A stretch of DNA of 64,000 nucleotides from CAVVEC01 sp963770485. Its GTDB lineage: Bacteria; Acidobacteriota; Terriglobia; Terriglobales; Acidobacteriaceae. A program made the position numbers and the translations under genes. The stretch is taken from NCBI GenBank assembly GCA_963770485.1, contig CAVYPX010000007.1, positions 1 through 64,000 of the forward strand, written 5' to 3'. This document shows positions 35,096 to 44,400 of the stretch, piece by piece (positions within the stretch are counted from its first letter, which is position 1; the number at the start of each line of letters is the position of its first letter). A model generated the notes under the pieces. It saw only the letters and a program-made list of their open reading frames with translations. It was not told where the DNA came from and made no database searches.

Positions 35096-35860
35096 TTGGA
35101 CGACGGAATGCAAACCGGAGGCGGGGGCGACCGCTTTCCGCCAACGCAGTGGTCGGCGATCGTGGCCGCCCGAAGCGCGGATGGAGCCCAGCGCGAGCGC
35201 GCGCTGGAGACGCTGCTGTCTGCGTACTGGAAACCCGTGTTCAAGTACATCCGGCTGCGATGGAACCGGGAGTTTGAGGATGCCCAGGACCTGACCCAGG
35301 GATTCTTTGCGGGGCTGCTCGAGCGCGATCTGCTCGCGAAATATGATCCGGAGAAGAGCCGTCTGCGTACGTTTCTGCGGATGTGCGTGGACAGCTACGT
35401 GATGAACGAAGAAAAGGCGGCCCGGCGGCGGAAACGTGGAGGAAACGCTCCGCACATGGCGCTGGATTTCGACGCCGCTGAGAGCGAAGTGACGGCGGGT
35501 GCAGTGGATCCAGCAAAGCTCGCGTCGCCCGAATCGCTGGAGCTGTTTTTTGAGAAGGAGTGGGTGCGCAGCCTGTTTGGCCTGGCGGTAGAAGACTTGC
35601 GCAAATTTTGTGACGTGCAAGGAAAGGAAAAGGCCTACCGGCTTTTTGAGAAGTACGACCTGGAAGAAGGAAGCGCGTCAACCGGCTACGCGGAACTCGC
35701 GGAGGAATTCGGCATCGCGGCTACCGATGTGACCAACGCGCTGGCCTGGACGCGCCGCGAGTTCCGGCGGATCGCGCTCGGACGTCTGCACGAGATGTGC
35801 AGCGACGAAGAAGAGTTCCGCCGGGAGGCACGGGCTCTGTTTGGTTGGGAGGCGCGATGA
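35096..35860 (+). CDS. ECF-type RNA polymerase sigma factor
   Basis: This sigma factor belongs to the kinase-linked ECF group common in Planctomycetes and Acidobacteria. RFPPTQWSAIVAA is the typical start. Region 2 is at about residues 25-105 with FEDAQDLTQGFFAGLLERD, and region 4 with a helix-turn-helix is at about 190-235 (YAELAEEFGIAATDVTNALAWTRREF). The frame opens at TTG 35096; ATG at 35108 is an alternative. Its stop overlaps the start of a Ser/Thr kinase gene by 4 nt, and no anti-sigma factor is nearby. Control by phosphorylation is therefore likely, as known for other kinase-linked ECF factors, but here it is inference. Confidence 0.85.
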   Translation: MDDGMQTGGGGDRFPPTQWSAIVAARSADGAQRERALETLLSAYWKPVFKYIRLRWNREFEDAQDLTQGFFAGLLERDLLAKYDPEKSRLRTFLRMCVDSYVMNEEKAARRRKRGGNAPHMALDFDAAESEVTAGAVDPAKLASPESLELFFEKEWVRSLFGLAVEDLRKFCDVQGKEKAYRLFEKYDLEEGSASTGYAELAEEFGIAATDVTNALAWTRREFRRIALGRLHEMCSDEEEFRREARALFGWEAR

Positions 35861-36900
35861 AATGTCTGTCGGACCGCGCTCTGGAAGGGCTGCGGAAAGC
35901 CGTGCACGAGCCGGACCTCTACGGGACGCATTACCGGTTGCTGCAGCGCGTGGCGGGCGGAGGCATGGGTGTGGTCTATGCAGCCGAGGACGTGCGGCTG
36001 GGCAGACGCGTGGCCCTGAAGGTGCTGGATCTGCCCGACCCGGCAGGCGAGTTGGAGAAACGGTTGATTCGAGAAGCCCGCGTGCTGGCGCGGTTGGAAC
36101 ATCCTGGCATCGTGCCCGTACACGATGTGGGCAAACTGAGCGATGGGCGAGTGTTCTATGCGATGAAATTCGTGGAAGGGAAACAGCTCGATGAACACAT
36201 CGCCGCCGTGAGATCGCTCCCGGAACGGCTGCGGGTGTTTTTGCGGATGTGCGACGCGGTGGCCTTTGCGCATGCGCGCGGCGTGGCGCACCGCGACCTT
36301 AAACCAGCGAACATCATGGTTGGCCCCTTCGGCGAGGTACTGGTGATGGATTGGGGCTTGGCGAAAATTCTTCGAGCCGCGGCAGATCCAGAAGAAGCTG
36401 TCGCGCCAGACGAAAGCACAAGAGAAACGATGGCGGACCTAAACCCGTCGACGGAGACAACGGAACAACCGCCGAAGGCCGTGGAAACGGCGCACGGGGC
36501 AGTTATGGGTACGCCTGGGTACATGTCGCCGGAGCAGGCACGGGGCGACGTGGAACAGGTGGATGCCCGCAGCGACGTCTATTCGCTCGGGGAAATTTTG
36601 AGGTTCCTCGCGACCGGTGCGCGAGAGGGCTCCACGCATAACGGAAAAATCAACCTTCCAAAATCCTTGGCGGCCATCTGCGTGAAAGCGACGGCGGGTG
36701 AGCCAAGGAACAGGTATGGGACCGTGCCAGAACTGGCGGCGGACGTTTCGAGTTATCTCGACGGGCTCCCGGTGATCGCCCACCGGGAAAATGTGCTGGA
36801 ACGTGCTGAGCGGCTCTTTGCGCGGTACCGCGTGGCTATCTTATTGATCGCGGCCTATTTGGCTATGCGAGTCTTGCTCCTGCGCGTCCTGCATCATTAG
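35857..36900 (+). CDS. Membrane-anchored Ser/Thr protein kinase
   Basis: This Hanks-type kinase is translationally coupled (ATGA overlap) to the upstream ECF sigma gene. The Gly loop is VAGGGMGVVYAAED and Lys55 lies in VALKVLD. The catalytic loop is HRDLKPANIM, the metal motif is MDWGLAK (DWG in place of DFG, common in this lineage), and the P+1 region is GTPGYMSPEQARG. A single membrane helix (VAILLIAAYLAMRVLLL) ends the protein about 10 residues before the C-terminus, so there is no extracellular sensor domain. An acidic, Thr-rich insert sits between the DWG and GTPGY motifs. The adjacent sigma factor is the most likely substrate, though this is not shown. Confidence 0.92.
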   Translation: MKCLSDRALEGLRKAVHEPDLYGTHYRLLQRVAGGGMGVVYAAEDVRLGRRVALKVLDLPDPAGELEKRLIREARVLARLEHPGIVPVHDVGKLSDGRVFYAMKFVEGKQLDEHIAAVRSLPERLRVFLRMCDAVAFAHARGVAHRDLKPANIMVGPFGEVLVMDWGLAKILRAAADPEEAVAPDESTRETMADLNPSTETTEQPPKAVETAHGAVMGTPGYMSPEQARGDVEQVDARSDVYSLGEILRFLATGAREGSTHNGKINLPKSLAAICVKATAGEPRNRYGTVPELAADVSSYLDGLPVIAHRENVLERAERLFARYRVAILLIAAYLAMRVLLLRVLHH

Positions 36901-36974
36901 CCGCTAAAGGATTCTCCCGCTTTGTTGTAAAGAACGTCGAAGAGGGAAACAATCGTGAATCGGAGGGGTCCTCG

Positions 36975-37331
36975 ATGAACAAGGTCGTGCTGGGTATCCT
37001 GCTGGGTGCGATTCTCGGAGCGCTGGACGGAATGACTGCCTGGTTTACGCCTGAGGCGAGGTCGCAGCTCGCGGGAATCATTGTCGGTTCTACAATCAAG
37101 GGAGTCATCGCCGGTGTGGCGATTGGGTTCTTCGCACGCAAAGTGAATTCGCTGCCCCTAGGGATCGTGTTTGGGCTGGCAGTCGGATTCGTGCTTGCCT
37201 TCATCGTCGCCCACTTTATGGAGCACGGGCACTATTTCGAGATAATCCTGCCGGGGAGTGTGGTGGGATTGATCGTCGGGTATGCCACGCAGCGGTACGG
37301 TGCCGCGCGTGCGGCTCCCGCAACCCGGTGA
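36975..37331 (+). CDS. Small hydrophobic membrane protein
   Basis: This 118-residue integral membrane protein of unknown function begins at ATG 36975 with GGAGGGG about 8 nt upstream. Three to four hydrophobic, Gly-rich segments are visible (VVLGILLGAILGALDGMTAW, IVGSTIKGVIAGVAIGFFA, PLGIVFGLAVGFVLAFIVAHF and IILPGSVVGLIVGYAT). The glycine pattern suggests tight helix packing. It lies 74 nt downstream of the kinase gene on the same strand. I do not recognise a named family. Confidence 0.7.
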   Translation: MNKVVLGILLGAILGALDGMTAWFTPEARSQLAGIIVGSTIKGVIAGVAIGFFARKVNSLPLGIVFGLAVGFVLAFIVAHFMEHGHYFEIILPGSVVGLIVGYATQRYGAARAAPATR

Positions 37332-37450
37332 TCCGGCTCTTTCAAATTGGTGAGACCCGAGATGGTCGAAGAGAACAAAAGAACACACAACGAGGTTCAA
37401 AGCAGAGTGCAGCAACCCGTTTCAAGCCAGCAGGTTTGAGGAGGCGCGAA

Positions 37451-37984
37451 ATGAAGTGGAGGACAATGCTATTCGCACTCACGCTCGTACCTTTCCTGTC
37501 ACTGCAAGCCCAGCAACCCAGGTCCACAAACCAATGGAAGGACTTCGATTTTCTACTGGGCGAGTGGACATGGGTCGGAGGAGGGCAACCAGGACAGGGA
37601 AAGGGTGTGTCTACCTTCCGGCCTCAATTGGATGGAACGGTGCTGGTCCGAAAAACCCATGTGGACTATCCGGCGACCAAGGAGCGGGCTGCTTTTGCCC
37701 ATGACGATCTCATATATGTGTATCGCGATCCTCAGGACGACTCGTTGCACGCCATTTTCTTTGATGGCGAGGGCCACGTCATCCGCTACGCGGTAACGGT
37801 GGCGTCTGGCGCTAGCTCCATCGAATTCTTGAGCGATGCGGCGCCCGCCGGCACAAGATGCCGCATGACCTACGCTCGCACTGGTGAGGATTCGGTAACG
37901 GAGAAGTTCGAGATTGCCCCACCGGGCAAGCCGAACGATTTCGCAACCTATGTAGAGTTCAGGGCAAAGAGAGTCCGCAGATGA
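37451..37984 (+). CDS. Secreted lipocalin-like (DUF1579-type) protein
   Basis: This exported protein of 177 residues has an ATG at 37451 preceded by GGAGG at 8 nt. It gives a signal peptide (RTMLFALTLVPFLSLQAQ). The mature part begins WKDFDFLLGEWTWVGGG, a pattern usual in DUF1579 and lipocalin-like proteins, followed by beta-rich sequence (STFRPQLDGTVLVRKTHVDY, LIYVYRDPQDDSLHAIFFD). Function is unknown. The longer frame starting at 37328 has no ribosome site and would hide the signal peptide. It is probably a single-gene unit. Confidence 0.75.
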   Translation: MKWRTMLFALTLVPFLSLQAQQPRSTNQWKDFDFLLGEWTWVGGGQPGQGKGVSTFRPQLDGTVLVRKTHVDYPATKERAAFAHDDLIYVYRDPQDDSLHAIFFDGEGHVIRYAVTVASGASSIEFLSDAAPAGTRCRMTYARTGEDSVTEKFEIAPPGKPNDFATYVEFRAKRVRR

Positions 37985-38059
37985 GAGCAAGATTTGCTGT
38001 GTCCATCTTGCAGCAGTGTCGCGCACTCTTATCCGTTGCTGGTTGTTTTCGCGTCCAGC

Positions 38060-38563
38060 TTAGATAAACATCTCGTCCTGGGGCACGGTCATGCCGTTGC
38101 GTGGACGCCGTCTTCCCCCGAAGAGGAACTCCAATCCCTTGGTCAGACCTTGGACTAGCCCGGAAAGTTGCCGAACCGGGGAAACCACGGTTTTATGCAC
38201 CATATCTGTCGTGTTCTCCACCCGATCGAGAGTACGGCTTACGAGTTCGTCGGCGCGGATCACCTGCAGACGGGTACGGTCGATGACGTCACTGACTGTG
38301 GCATCGAGGCGTTCCACTTGGGCGCGAATCATAGTGCTCGACTCGCTCACATTCTTGACCATGATCTCAAGGCTGGGACGAAACTCCGTGAGCATGGAGT
38401 GAACGATTTCGGCGGTGGGCAAAACCTTGGTTCTGACCTCACTGGCCAGCGCTTCGATGCGCGCGCTGGTCTGGCGGACCGACAAATACAGGGCCACCAG
38501 AATTCCTGCCTGGATCAGCACGGCGGCGGCGGTAAAGCCGATGAAAATAGGAAGATAGTCCAT
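38060..38563 (-). CDS. Membrane-anchored coiled-coil protein (DUF948-like)
   Basis: This 167-residue protein has one N-terminal membrane helix (PIFIGFTAAAVLIQAGILVALYL) and a long amphipathic helical region (residues 30-130; TSARIEALASEVRTKVLP..., SSTMIRAQVERLDATVSDV) rich in heptad-like hydrophobic spacing. This matches the DUF948 group of small coiled-coil membrane proteins. A basic patch GGRRRPRNG lies near the C-terminus. It follows a YtxH-type gene on the same strand with 56 nt between, a pairing that is frequent in bacteria. The function is unknown; an envelope or stress role is a guess. Confidence 0.65.
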   Translation of the reverse strand: MDYLPIFIGFTAAAVLIQAGILVALYLSVRQTSARIEALASEVRTKVLPTAEIVHSMLTEFRPSLEIMVKNVSESSTMIRAQVERLDATVSDVIDRTRLQVIRADELVSRTLDRVENTTDMVHKTVVSPVRQLSGLVQGLTKGLEFLFGGRRRPRNGMTVPQDEMFI

Positions 38564-38619
38564 AAGCGTTCCTCCGCGTCCCAGCGCTAACCATCGGTGC
38601 AGCGGAGAATCAAAATGCC

Positions 38620-38931
38620 TCAGGGATTCTGCGGGCCGCCGCCCTCCGAGGCGGTCGCTTCGTGATACGCCTGGCGTCCCGCTTCATACGCGGAGCGGAA
38701 CTGCTCTTTCTGCTGATTCAGCACTTCGCGGCCACGATCCGCCCACCCCACAGCTTGCTCGCGCGCCTGGCGTGCCCGATCACGCACGAACTCACGGCCT
38801 TCATCTGCCCTGGCGCGCAACGCTTCGCGAGTCTCGTTGCCGGAGCGCGGCGCATAAAGAACTCCTGCGATGGCTCCAAAGCCCAAGCCTGCAAGAAACC
38901 AAAGAAAACTATTGCCATCTTTGTCTGACAT
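38620..38931 (-). CDS. YtxH domain protein
   Basis: This 103-residue protein of the YtxH/GvpP-like family has the hallmark N-terminal membrane helix with small residues, FLWFLAGLGFGAIAGVLYAPRSG, then a long charged helix with repeated EALRARADEGREF and ARQAREQAVGWAD segments. Such proteins are often stress-related and partner with DUF948-like proteins, as with the gene just downstream. The C-terminal tail is Gly-rich. No enzymatic motif is present. Confidence 0.85.
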   Translation of the reverse strand: MSDKDGNSFLWFLAGLGFGAIAGVLYAPRSGNETREALRARADEGREFVRDRARQAREQAVGWADRGREVLNQQKEQFRSAYEAGRQAYHEATASEGGGPQNP

Positions 38932-39285
38932 AAGAACCTCCGAACTCTCCGTTCACCTAACTTGGATGGTAGCACCCGCTTTAGTGAAATACAATTCGAC
39001 CCCACCGTCGCTAGGGTCCTAATTCGACTGGGGTAAAGATGCGGGAGACAAAGGAAGGCGAAGGAAACCGCTCGATCGGGACCCTCGTGGTTGATTGAAT
39101 TCCAGGGAACGCGAAGATTGTTTAGAAGCGATTGCTGTCTCCGCGCACTCCGCGGCTTTCTCTGCGACCTTCGCGGCTTAAGACTTGGTTGCCCAAGTCT
39201 CATCAAAACCCTAAAGACGCGGAGACCGCTGAGGAACCGCAGAGTGCGCGGAGAGGCAAAGAGCGAACTGACCTCAACGCAACCC
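38932..39285. other. Intergenic region with a fold-back repeat
   Basis: This 354-nt gap contains the fold-back repeat listed below. The promoter of the YtxH gene should lie at its left edge. No gene is supported. Confidence 0.5.
39138..39254. repeat. Fold-back repeat with CTCCGCGCACTC ends
   Basis: The left arm TCTCCGCGCACTCCGCGG (39138-39155) and the right arm at 39237-39254 are inverted copies with 17 of 18 matching. A nested hairpin AGACTTGG/CCAAGTCT sits at 39181-39200. The inner flanks also resemble each other in inverted form. Confidence 0.8.
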
Positions 39286-39819
39286 TCAGAAGTGTTCGGT
39301 CTTGCCGCCGTACTTGACAGTTCCGTTCTTCTGATTGACCTGCTCAACGTCCTGATTTGTATAGGTGCGCGACGCCTTCGTAGCGGCGCCTGAACTTGCC
39401 ATCAGTTGGGCGGCGCTCCGGCTGCTTGGCCAAGACGCCACTCCGAAGTCCAACCCCTGCGCTTTTTGCATGTGCCTTGCCTCGGCCATCGGCTCGACGG
39501 GCATCTCGGACGCCACGGATGGACCGTACCAGACCGGTTGGGTGTACAATCCGGCCGGCGGTTGCGAAAGGAACTCGCTGGAAAGCGTCGCGTTGGTGGC
39601 GCCGGCCACGTTGCCAAACGTGGCGTTGCTGGCCCCCACCGCCGCGGGCGAGACGGTCGCGAGCGTTACCGACGGAGTAACCACGAGAGGCACAAACGGC
39701 GCGGCATAAACGCCATACGCAGGAACCCAGTTGCTGGCAGTCCCCGCGATGATGGTGGCTTGGGCTGCCGCGAGTGCAGACAACAAAACCACCGTGCATA
39801 GAGCAGTGAGTAGACGCAT
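39286..39819 (-). CDS. Secreted protein of unknown function
   Basis: I do not recognise this 177-residue protein. It has a clear signal peptide (RLLTALCTVVLLSALAAAQA). The mature region is rich in Ala, Val, Thr and Ser with low sequence complexity (FVPLVVTPSVTLATVSPAAVG), then a more polar C-terminal third with TYTNQDVEQVNQKNGTVKYGGKTEHF. A codon pattern with G or C in the third position supports coding on this strand. It stands alone between repeat-bearing gaps. Confidence 0.65.
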   Translation of the reverse strand: MRLLTALCTVVLLSALAAAQATIIAGTASNWVPAYGVYAAPFVPLVVTPSVTLATVSPAAVGASNATFGNVAGATNATLSSEFLSQPPAGLYTQPVWYGPSVASEMPVEPMAEARHMQKAQGLDFGVASWPSSRSAAQLMASSGAATKASRTYTNQDVEQVNQKNGTVKYGGKTEHF

Positions 39820-40150
39820 ACATCCTCCACAAAGTAGGGAAATGAGATTCCAGGGGCCGCTTCAGGATGCCTTTGTTCGAGGGGAGGAAAGCTGCGACTA
39901 GCTCCCAGTGAGGCCGCCCGCGAAACCTGCTGCCCGCATCATACACCCGAAACCCGGCTCTGGGCGCGGGTTTTCTTAGGTCGGGAGTGGCGTAGTTTGA
40001 TAACGAAGCGAGCCAAACCCGCAATTATTACGTCGCAAAGAACGCGACGCTTCGCGCGCTCGCCCAGATTCCCTCGACTTCGCTCGGGACAGGCTCCTCG
40101 CTGCGCAAAGAGCAGTTGTTCAGGGATGGCATCAAACTGAGCCGCTACCG
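39820..40150. other. Intergenic region with repeat remnants
   Basis: It holds a GAAGCGAGCCAAAC-type word (listed below), a CCCTCGACTTCGCTCGGGA fold-back near 40070-40090, and the motif CAAACTGAGCCGCTACC at about 40135-40151, which recurs at 49545 and, weaker, at 41321. No gene is supported. Confidence 0.5.
39994..40047 (+). repeat. Degenerate direct repeat left of the ThiF-like gene
   Basis: GAAGCGAGCCAAAC followed by CGTCGCAAAG aligns with 41254-41306 at roughly three quarters identity in the same orientation. The two copies bracket the ThiF/MoeB-like gene. Confidence 0.55.
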
Positions 40151-41185
40151 TCAGGTCCCTACATAGCGGGCATAGAGACTTCTGGCCACGGCCGTATCGG
40201 TCGTACCTTTGATAATGGCTCTGCCGTCGGGAAACAGGGTTATTTCGTAGGGTTCAGGCCAGAATTTCAGGATGAAGTCATTGTGCCGGACGGCGCCATG
40301 CGGCTTCAGGCGTTCGCTCATCTGGGCCAGATCAACGGGCCGGTGGCGCTCGTGAATCTGCACCGAGTTGCGACCACACAGAGTGATATGGGGTCGGCCT
40401 TCTCCGGCCAGATGAGGGAAGTCGTGCCGCCCGCAGGTTCGGCATTCGGGCCGCGGATGGCCGGCCGCCACCTCAGCCCGTTCGTTGCCCCACACGTCGA
40501 AGGAAAGCAGCGTCCGCCGGAGACGGTCCTCCGCGCCCACCAGGAATTTAAGTGCTTCAGTGGCGGCGATCGAAGCGGCCAGGTTGACCGCAGAATTCAG
40601 AATTCCCGCGGTTTCGCAGGTCTCGAACGTCCCTTGCGGAGGATCGGGGAAAATGCAGGCCAGGCACGCGGTCCGGCCCGGTAACACGTTCAGTGTCACG
40701 CCGTAGCTGCTGACGGCGGCGCAGTAGATCCAGGGAAGGGAATTCTTCACCGCGAAATCGTTGATCAGGTATCTGGTCTCGAAATTGTCGGTGCCGTCCA
40801 GAATGAGCTGCATCTGCTGGAATAGCGCCTCGATATTCGCTGGTGTCAGATCGGCGACGTGCGGCTCGATCACAATCTGGGAATTGAAAGCCGCGATTCT
40901 TCTGGCGGCAGCGATGGCCTTGGGCAGAGATTCGGCGGCGTCGCTCTCGTCAAACAAGGATTGCCGCTGCAAATTGCTGGGCTCGACATAGTCCCGATCA
41001 ATGATTCGGATTGTGCCCACACCGGCACGAGCCAGCAGGGAAGCCAGCGCCGAGCCGGTAGCGCCACAGCCGACAATGGCTAATCGAGATGCCGCCAGTT
41101 TGCGCTGTCCTTCCGCTCCGATGCCGGGGAAAAGCACCTGACGCGAATATCTCTGATCCGGTTCCAAAGAGATCACCAGTTCCAA
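40151..41185 (-). CDS. ThiF/MoeB/HesA family adenylyltransferase
   Basis: This E1-like enzyme adenylates the C-terminus of a small sulfur-carrier protein (ThiS or MoaD type). The opening RYSRQVLFPGIGAEGQRKL is the family hallmark. The ATP-binding motif is IVGCGATGSALASLLARAG, with acidic RIIDRDYVEPSNLQRQ and DGTDNFETRYLIND after it. Zinc Cys pairs are CLAC and CRTC, about 60 residues apart. The C-terminal 70 residues (AQMSERLKPHGAV...LFPDGRAIIKGTTD) form a small extra domain also seen in fused acidobacterial homologues. No ThiS, MoaD or JAB-type gene is adjacent, so whether it serves thiamine, molybdopterin or another path is open. Confidence 0.88.
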   Translation of the reverse strand: MELVISLEPDQRYSRQVLFPGIGAEGQRKLAASRLAIVGCGATGSALASLLARAGVGTIRIIDRDYVEPSNLQRQSLFDESDAAESLPKAIAAARRIAAFNSQIVIEPHVADLTPANIEALFQQMQLILDGTDNFETRYLINDFAVKNSLPWIYCAAVSSYGVTLNVLPGRTACLACIFPDPPQGTFETCETAGILNSAVNLAASIAATEALKFLVGAEDRLRRTLLSFDVWGNERAEVAAGHPRPECRTCGRHDFPHLAGEGRPHITLCGRNSVQIHERHRPVDLAQMSERLKPHGAVRHNDFILKFWPEPYEITLFPDGRAIIKGTTDTAVARSLYARYVGT

Positions 41186-41253
41186 GCGTCCGAACCATTA
41201 TTATAGGTGCCAGTCAGATTCGCGAAACGAAGCTGAGGCTAGGGTATGGGGCA

Positions 41254-41316
41254 GTTTGGGAAGGAAGCGAGCCAAACGCGCGGTTGTTGGGTCGCAAAAA
41301 AGCGCTTGCTCAGGAT
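41254..41316 (+). repeat. Degenerate direct repeat right of the ThiF-like gene, with a TCATCC-type end
   Basis: This second copy of the GAAGCGAGCCAAAC...GTCGCAAA word continues into GCTCAGGATGACA (41308-41320), a right-end-like motif of the TCATCC elements. It is probably a decayed element. Confidence 0.5.
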
Positions 41317-41432
41317 GACAATTAACTGCACCACTACCTGAGCCTGGCCGGACGAGAGCCCCGGAATACAACCTTGTCCTGTACCGGTTTATCGTACTTA
41401 CTGATCATCGACACCCGGGTTGAGGAGCCTGT

Positions 41433-44400
41433 TTGCAATTGAGGGGAGCTTGGCTCATGGCCTTCACGGCGCTGGCGCTGACGGCCACCTATGCCGTCAA
41501 AGCGTCGGCTTGCTCCTCCGTGGGTGCTGAGCAGGAACAAAACCAATCCGAGAACTCACAATCTCAGGCCTTGCCCATGCAGGACAGCATGGTTCTATAT
41601 CAGGGTCTGACGGTCGCAGACATCCGCCTAAGCGACATTCACTCGGAAGCTGATCAACGGCGGCTCCGACAGCTTATTTCGCAACAGGCAGGAGAGCCGC
41701 TTGACCGCGATCTCATCCGTCAAAGCATTCATCGTCTGTATGCCACGGGGCGTTTTGCCGATATAAGCGTTGAGGCCGAACCAACTAAGGACGGCAAGGT
41801 CGCGCTGTCGTTTGTCACGACGCCGAATTATTTCGTGGGAGACATTCGCGTCGAAGGCGTTCCCAACCGGCCCACCGCCAGCCAGGTGGTCAACGCCTCG
41901 AAGTTTCAGTTGGGAGAGCTGTTTACGCGCGATAAGCTTGATCGCGCTCTGACTAACATCAAACAGCTGATGGAACAGAACGGTTACTATCGCTCCGCGG
42001 TCAGCGACCAAGAACGCAGGGATCCGGGCCGGCAGCAGATTGCGATCCTTTTGCATGTTGATCCCGGTCCACAGGCACACATCGGGCGGGTTAATGTTAC
42101 GGGCAATCCGGGATATTCCGCGGAACAGATTCAGGATATGGCGAAAATGGAGCCCGGCGATCCGGTCTCCGTGCAACGTGTTTCGAACGCGCTCGACCGG
42201 CTACGCAAGCGGTATCAGAAGCAGAACCGCCTGCTGGCCCAAGTTCTGATTGCCGGCAAGTTCTACCGCCCTGCGGCCAACGCGGTGGACTATACATTAG
42301 ACATCACTCCGGGGCCCAGAGTTGAGGTGGTCGCAGAAGGCTTCAAAATCAACCGTAGAGCGCTGAAGAAATACGTGCCGATTTTTGAAGAGAATGCCGT
42401 GGACGAAGATCTTTTGAACGAAGGCCGCCGCAACCTGCTCAACTATCTGCAAAGCCTCGGCTACTTCGGGGCTAAGGTCGGACTGAAGAGCCATTCCGAC
42501 GCTGCTGGGAACGCGCTGCAGGTGGTTTATGTCATTGAGCCAGGTGCCCGGCACAAATTGGTGAAAGTCGAAATCAGCGGGAACAAATATTTCTTGACCG
42601 GCATGCTCCGCCCGCGCATGCAGGTACAGCCCGCCGGCCGCCTGTTTTCCCAGGGCCACTACAGCCAGGCCTTGCTCAACAACGATGTCAATGCTCTGGA
42701 AGACCTTTACCGCTCCAACGGGTTCCAGCAGGTCAAGATCACCCCTGAGGTAATCGATGATTACCAGGGTCGTGAAAATGACCTGGCGGTTACAATCGCC
42801 GTGGACGAAGGTTCGCAGACCCTGGTGGGCGCGTTTCATATTGTGGGGAACCATAGCTTCTCCGAGGACCAGCTTCGTCCTGACGTCATCCAGACAACCG
42901 CGGGTCAGCCCTTTTCCGAATCTACGATCGGGCAGGACCGCGACAATCTCCTGAATTACTACTACAACCATGGATTTCCCCGCGCCAGTTTTGAAGCTTC
43001 GGCGAAACCCATTGGCGATGAGCCCAATCGGTTGGACGTCATCTTCACCATCCATGAGGGAGACCAGGTCTTTGTGGATCAGGTGTTTACGTCGGGTTTG
43101 AATTTTACCCGGCCGTATGTGGTGCAACGCGAAGTACAAACCGAACCCGGCGACCCACTCAGCCAGATTGACATGTTGGACACGCAGCGGCGCCTGTACG
43201 ATCTCGGTATCTTCAGCCAGGTAGAAACCGCGGTGCAAAACCCCGATGGCGCCGAGCCGCAAAAGAACGTGCTGATAGACATTCAGGAAGCCAAGCGCTA
43301 CACCTTTAATTACGGCGTGGGGCTGGAATTTCAGACCGGCCAGCCTTCGGCGGTGGGCACCAATCAAGCATTGGGCAATACGGGAGTGAGCCCGCGAGTC
43401 TCGTTGGAAGTGACCCGGCTCAATTTCCGCGGCCGCAACCACACCATCACTTTCAAAGCTGATGTCGGCAGTCTGGAGCAGCGGGGCCTTGTCAGTTATA
43501 CCGCCCCGCGCTGGTTCAACAACCCCGATTGGAAGTTATCCTTCACCGCCTTCTACGACAATACCCTCGACGTCACCACCTTTACATCACAGCGTCTGGA
43601 GGGATCGGTGCAAGCGGAACAGATCGTGAGCAAAGCCACAACGATCGATTATCGCTTTACTTACCGGCGGGTGAAAGCCAGCGATATCGCCATCAGTCCG
43701 GCCGAAATTCCGCTGCTCTCGCTCCCTGTGCGCGTGGGCGAACCCGGCTTCAGCTACATTCGCAATAAGCGGGACAACGATCTGGAAACGACCCACGGCA
43801 GCTACACCACGGTGGACGCCGGAGTTGCCTCGAGCTACTTCGGTTCTGAAGCGGATTTTAGCCGTATCCTGACTCAGAACTCGACCTACTACTCGTTCGG
43901 CAAAAACCGTCCCAGGGACAAAAAATTCGTGATTGCGCGTTCACTCCGGGTCGGAGTGGAAACCGCTTTCGGCAATACCGTGATCCTGCCGCCGGGCCAG
44001 GCATGTCCGAACCCGGCCCAAACCAGTTGTCCCTCCACCGCGATCATCCCGCTGGCCGAGCGCTTCTTTACCGGCGGCGGAAACTCGCATCGCGGTTTCG
44101 GGTTGAATCAGGCAGGACCACGGGACCCCACGACCGGATTTCCGCTGGGAGGCAGCGCGCTCTTCTTGAATAATGTGGAACTACGTTTTCCCCCGGCCAC
44201 GCTGCCTTTTGTTCAGGACAACATCAGCTTCGCGTTGTTCGAAGATGCGGGCAACGTTTTTACGGATGGCCGCACCATGCTGGACAATCTGCTGCGCTGG
44301 CGCCAGAAGAGCCCTCAACTCTGCTTGCAGCAGGCCACCTACGCTCAGTGTGACTACAGTTACATCTCGCACGCGGTGGGGATTGGGGTGCGCTACAAGA

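Noticed and set aside
42297..43442. 381-residue minus-strand ORF
   Set aside because: It is a shadow of the Omp85 gene.
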